This document shows, piece by piece, positions 12,832-15,561 of a stretch of DNA of 15,561 nt. Source of the stretch: JAICJR01 sp036491015 (lineage in GTDB: Bacteria; Actinomycetota; Thermoleophilia; Solirubrobacterales; Thermoleophilaceae). Location: positions 1 through 15,561 of the forward strand of contig DASXCV010000128.1 of the NCBI GenBank assembly GCA_036491015.1, in the 5' to 3' direction. The stretch's first letter is position 1, and every line of letters starts with the position of its first letter. The position numbers and the translations under genes are program-made. The notes below the pieces were generated by a model. It searched no databases. It was not told the DNA's origin and saw nothing but the letters and a program-made list of their open reading frames with translations.

Positions 12832-13683
12832 GTGCACAAGGGCTGGGTGGCGACGGGGGTCGTGCTTGCACTGACGGGGGGAACCGCGGGGTTCGCGCTC
12901 GCCCAGAGCGGCGGCGGCGCATCCGACTACTCCTCGTCCGGGGGGAACGAGACAGGCGTGCGGCCCACGGCGGTCGGCCTGCCGGAGATCGGCGAGAGCG
13001 GGACGGTGGGCGCGAGCGAGTACGTGAACTCGCTGAAGGCGTACCACGACTCCGGTCAGTACGACAAGGACCTCGCCGCGGTGGGCGCCGCCGCGAAGGC
13101 GTATCTCGACCAGCGCATCGCGCAGAACGGCAAGTCCACGCTCACGTGCAGGGTCAGCTACAAGCGCACCCACAAGCGGCAGAACCACCACCTCGTCTAC
13201 CGCCGCTTCAAGCACTGCACCACCACGCAGCGCCCGAACCAGAAGCTCGCGGTGGTGTTCGACATCGACGAGACCTCGCTGTCGAACTACAGCTTCCTCG
13301 CGGCCGCGGGCTTCTCGAGCGCGGGCCTCGTGCCGGCGGCGGTGGCAGGCACGAGCCCCGCGATCCAGCCCACGCTCGCGCTCTATCGCGAGGCCGTGAG
13401 CAAGGGGGTGGCGGTGTTCTTCATCACCGGGCGGCCGTCGCAGGTCGCGACGATCAGCGAGAACAACCTCAAGTCCGCCGGATACAACCAGGGCTGGAAC
13501 GGGATCTCGTTCAAGCCCTCAGGCGTGGGCACGGAGGCCTTCAAGTCCGGCGCGCGCGCGAAGATCGAGCAGCAGGGCTACGACATCGCGATCGACATCG
13601 GGGACCAGGAGTCGGACCTCGACGGCGGGCACGCCGACCACGACTTCAAGCTCCCGAACCCCTACTACTTCATCTCGGACTGA
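12832..13683 (+). CDS. Secreted HAD-superfamily acid phosphatase (class IIIB-like)
   Basis: This 283-residue phosphomonoesterase has an N-terminal hydrophobic signal or anchor (about 5-24) followed by a Gly/Ser-rich linker. All four HAD motifs are present: DIDET (Asp144, Asp146), Thr199 in FITGRP, Lys238 (AFKSGA), and GDQESDLDGG with Asp258 and Asp262. Between residues 106 and 129 two Cys flank a 22-residue insertion in which 12 residues are Arg, Lys or His, which I do not associate with this family. GTG 12832 is favoured because the -10 TACAGT lies just upstream; the open frame extends to 12724 without another convincing start. The phospholipase-like gene follows 5 bp later. Expected job: releasing phosphate from small phosphoesters outside the membrane, possibly those liberated by its neighbour. 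Confidence 0.88.
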   Translation: MHKGWVATGVVLALTGGTAGFALAQSGGGASDYSSSGGNETGVRPTAVGLPEIGESGTVGASEYVNSLKAYHDSGQYDKDLAAVGAAAKAYLDQRIAQNGKSTLTCRVSYKRTHKRQNHHLVYRRFKHCTTTQRPNQKLAVVFDIDETSLSNYSFLAAAGFSSAGLVPAAVAGTSPAIQPTLALYREAVSKGVAVFFITGRPSQVATISENNLKSAGYNQGWNGISFKPSGVGTEAFKSGARAKIEQQGYDIAIDIGDQESDLDGGHADHDFKLPNPYYFISD

Positions 13684-13688
13684 GGGCC

Positions 13689-15173
13689 ATGGCCGACCGG
13701 GAACTCGACGAGCGCTTCGCGAGCGAACACCCGGACGACTGGCTGCGCAGGCGCGAGTTCCTCGGGCGGATGGCGATGCTCGCCGGCATGTCCGCGGGGA
13801 TGGGCTTGCTGCTCGACCCGGAGACGCTGGTGGCCGAGGCCGCCTCGAAGCAGCGCAGGGCGCCGCTGCCGAGCCCGCGCAACCTCCCGATCGACACCTT
13901 CGTGGTGCTGATGATGGAGAACCGCTCGTTCGACCACTACCTCGGCTGGCTGCCCGGGGCGGACGGCCGCCAGGCCGGCCTCAGCTACACCGACACCGCG
14001 GGGCAGAGCTTCCAGACCCACCGCCTCACGCCCGACTTCCAGGGCTGCGCGTTCCTCGACCCGGACCACTCCTGGCAGGGCGGGCGCACGCAGCTCGACG
14101 GCGGCCGGATGGACGGCTTCCTGCGCGCCGAAAGCGACGTGTTCTCGATCGGCTACTACGCGGAGAAGGACCTGCCGTTCATCCCGAGCGCCGCGCGCGA
14201 GTTCACCACCTACGATCGCTTCTTCTGCTCGCTGCTCGGCTCGACCTACCCCAACCGCGAGTACATGCACGCGGCCCAGTCCTACGGGAAGATCGACAAC
14301 TCGCTGCCGCCGCTGCCCGGCTTCCCGGACGCGACGATCTTCAACGCGCTCAGCAAGAAGGGCGTGTCCAACCGCTACTTCTTCACCGACCTGCCGGTGG
14401 CCGCGCTGTGGGGCGCGCCCGGCCTCTCGCGCTCGGGGCAGGTGCAGGAGTACTACGAGCGCTGCGCCCACGGCACGCTGCCGGCGCTCTCGTTCGTGGA
14501 CCCGGCCTTCGAGGACGAGGACAGCGGCACCTCGGGCGACGAGCACCCCCATGGCGACGTGCGCGCCGGCCAGGCCTTCATGGCGGACGTGGTGCACGCG
14601 TTCATGGAGTCGCCGCAGTGGAAGCGCGGCGCGCTGTTCATCGTCTACGACGAGTGGGGCGGCTTCTTCGACCACGTGCGCCCGCCGCGCGTGCCGGACA
14701 TCCGCGCGAGCGCGGACATCAATTCCGACTTCGGGCAGATGGGCCTCCGCATCCCGGCCGTGGCGGTGTCGCCGTGGGCGCGGCGCAAGCACGTGGACCA
14801 CACGATCTACGGCTTCGAGTCGATCCTCAAGCTGATCGAGTACCGCTTCGGGCTGAGCCCGCTCACCACGCGCGACAAGTACGCGCGCAACATAGGCCGC
14901 TCGTTCGACTTCGAGTCGAAGCCGCGGCTCGAGCCGCCGGAGCTACCGCATCCCGCACAGGTGATGTCGCACGCGTGCGCGGCGCCGCCGGTGGGGCTTC
15001 CCAATCCGGGCCTGCCTCCCGTGCCGCTCGGGGCCGCCGAGGCCACGCGGCGCAAGCCGCACGACCTCGCCTACCTCAACTCGAGCGGCTACCTGGAGCG
15101 GCTGGGCTTCCACTACCGGCCGGCCACGGCGGAGCTCACCTTCCGGCACCCCTCGGTGGTCAAGGACAAGTGA
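13689..15173 (+). CDS. Tat-exported phospholipase C / phosphoesterase family protein (PF04185-type)
   Basis: This 494-residue protein belongs to the phosphoesterase family that includes bacterial non-haemolytic phospholipase C and the acid phosphatase AcpA. A Tat motif RRREFLGR (20-27) and hydrophobic segment predict export after folding. Hallmarks: MMENRSFDHYLG (75-86; Glu77 and Asn78 are metal/active-site residues), STYPNREYMHAAQS, the DEHPHGD block, and YDEWGGFFDHV. It would hydrolyse phosphodiesters such as phosphatidylcholine or other polar lipids. It lacks the long C-terminal extension of some haemolytic homologues. ATG 13689 lies 5 bp after the acid phosphatase stop, and its TGA overlaps the next ATG (TGATG), so all three genes are likely one operon. 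A general phosphatase or sugar-phosphate specificity is possible instead of lipid. Confidence 0.9.
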   Translation: MADRELDERFASEHPDDWLRRREFLGRMAMLAGMSAGMGLLLDPETLVAEAASKQRRAPLPSPRNLPIDTFVVLMMENRSFDHYLGWLPGADGRQAGLSYTDTAGQSFQTHRLTPDFQGCAFLDPDHSWQGGRTQLDGGRMDGFLRAESDVFSIGYYAEKDLPFIPSAAREFTTYDRFFCSLLGSTYPNREYMHAAQSYGKIDNSLPPLPGFPDATIFNALSKKGVSNRYFFTDLPVAALWGAPGLSRSGQVQEYYERCAHGTLPALSFVDPAFEDEDSGTSGDEHPHGDVRAGQAFMADVVHAFMESPQWKRGALFIVYDEWGGFFDHVRPPRVPDIRASADINSDFGQMGLRIPAVAVSPWARRKHVDHTIYGFESILKLIEYRFGLSPLTTRDKYARNIGRSFDFESKPRLEPPELPHPAQVMSHACAAPPVGLPNPGLPPVPLGAAEATRRKPHDLAYLNSSGYLERLGFHYRPATAELTFRHPSVVKDK

Positions 15174-15561
15174 TGCGGCGGCCACTCCTCGCTCTCGCGG
15201 CGGCGGCACTCGCGCTGGTGCCGGCAACGGCCGCGCGGGCGGCGAACGGCGAGCCGGTGAGCATGACCGTGAGCATGCCGGCAGTCGTGGCGTCGAACAT
15301 CGGCTTCCCGGTGACGGTCGCGGTGGCCTCGGATCCCGGCGCGCTGAGCGCCACCGCGCCGCTGCGCGTGCGCGTGAAGGCCGCCGGCGAGTGCGGCGGC
15401 AGCTTCGACTCCACGCCGGGCGCCGTGCTGCTCGACGCGCCGCTCGGCTCGAGCGGCAAGGTGTCGGGCCGGGCGCTCACCCACGTATTCGGGTCCTTCA
15501 CCGCCTGCGCGTTCCTCGAGCAGCAGGGCGACGACCGGCTGTTCGCCTTCGACGACTCGAC
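15173..15561 (+). CDS. Secreted protein of unknown function (3' truncated by window)
   Basis: ATG 15173 shares its A with the TGA stop of the phospholipase-like gene (TGATG), indicating translational coupling. The visible 129 residues begin with a classical signal peptide (MRRPLLALAAAALALVPATA, cleavage probably after AARA). The mature part is rich in Val, Ala, Thr and Ser, with beta-strand-like segments (TVSMPAVVASN, FPVTVAVAS, LRVRVKAAG) and two Cys about 40 residues apart. This resembles an extracellular Ig-like or beta-sandwich domain, but I do not recognise the family and the protein continues beyond the window. Being co-transcribed with two exported phosphoesterases, it may bind or stabilise them or act at the cell surface; that is only context. 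Confidence 0.75.
   Translation, partial: MRRPLLALAAAALALVPATAARAANGEPVSMTVSMPAVVASNIGFPVTVAVASDPGALSATAPLRVRVKAAGECGGSFDSTPGAVLLDAPLGSSGKVSGRALTHVFGSFTACAFLEQQGDDRLFAFDDS

Noticed and set aside
13665..14801. Minus-strand open frame (378 codons) opposite the phospholipase-like gene
   Set aside because: Antisense to strongly conserved phosphoesterase motifs; no independent evidence.

Overview
This 15.6 kb window is GC-rich chromosomal DNA. It is densely packed, makes heavy use of GTG starts, and has two genes with near-leaderless promoter geometry. The gene families (DHA2 exporter, Tat-exported phospholipase C, small two-domain multicopper oxidase, FCD-type GntR) fit an actinobacterium, perhaps the Thermoleophilia/Solirubrobacterales. 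That placement is an inference from composition and gene content. I saw no tRNA, rRNA, CRISPR array, transposase or phage gene, and no gene-free stretch exceeds 300 bp.

Region 1 (1-4.8 kb) starts with the 3' end of an unidentified gene. It then carries a likely 2-hydroxyacid/2-oxoacid module: a benzoylformate-decarboxylase-like ThDP enzyme (minus) divergent from a lactate/malate-type dehydrogenase (plus), followed by a Zn alcohol dehydrogenase and a FadR/FCD GntR regulator in one minus-strand operon. An identical AT-rich 12-mer lies in the divergent promoter region and over the -35 of the alcohol dehydrogenase promoter, suggesting that the GntR protein controls all four genes. A plausible flow is 2-hydroxyacid -> 2-oxoacid -> aldehyde -> alcohol.

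Region 2 (4.7-9.1 kb) holds a six-TM GGDEF-EAL protein whose 3' end contains the alcohol dehydrogenase promoter, a divergent aldo/keto reductase with an atypical active site, and a 14-TM DHA2 exporter preceded by a 33-bp near-perfect palindrome that ends directly at its start codon. Six perfect TAGGGGG heptamers fill the convergent gap after the exporter.

Region 3 (9.1-12.6 kb, minus strand) is an apparent four-gene operon: Tat-exported two-domain multicopper oxidase, secreted right-handed beta-helix protein, secreted cupredoxin with an amicyanin-like copper loop, and a dienelactone-hydrolase-family enzyme. This looks like an extracytoplasmic copper/redox module of unknown substrate and is one of the two most interesting parts of the window.

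Region 4 (12.8-15.6 kb, plus strand) is a tightly coupled set of exported proteins: a HAD class IIIB-like acid phosphatase with an unusual basic loop, a Tat-exported phospholipase-C-family phosphoesterase, and a secreted protein cut by the window edge. Together they suggest release of phosphate or head groups from phospholipids outside the membrane.
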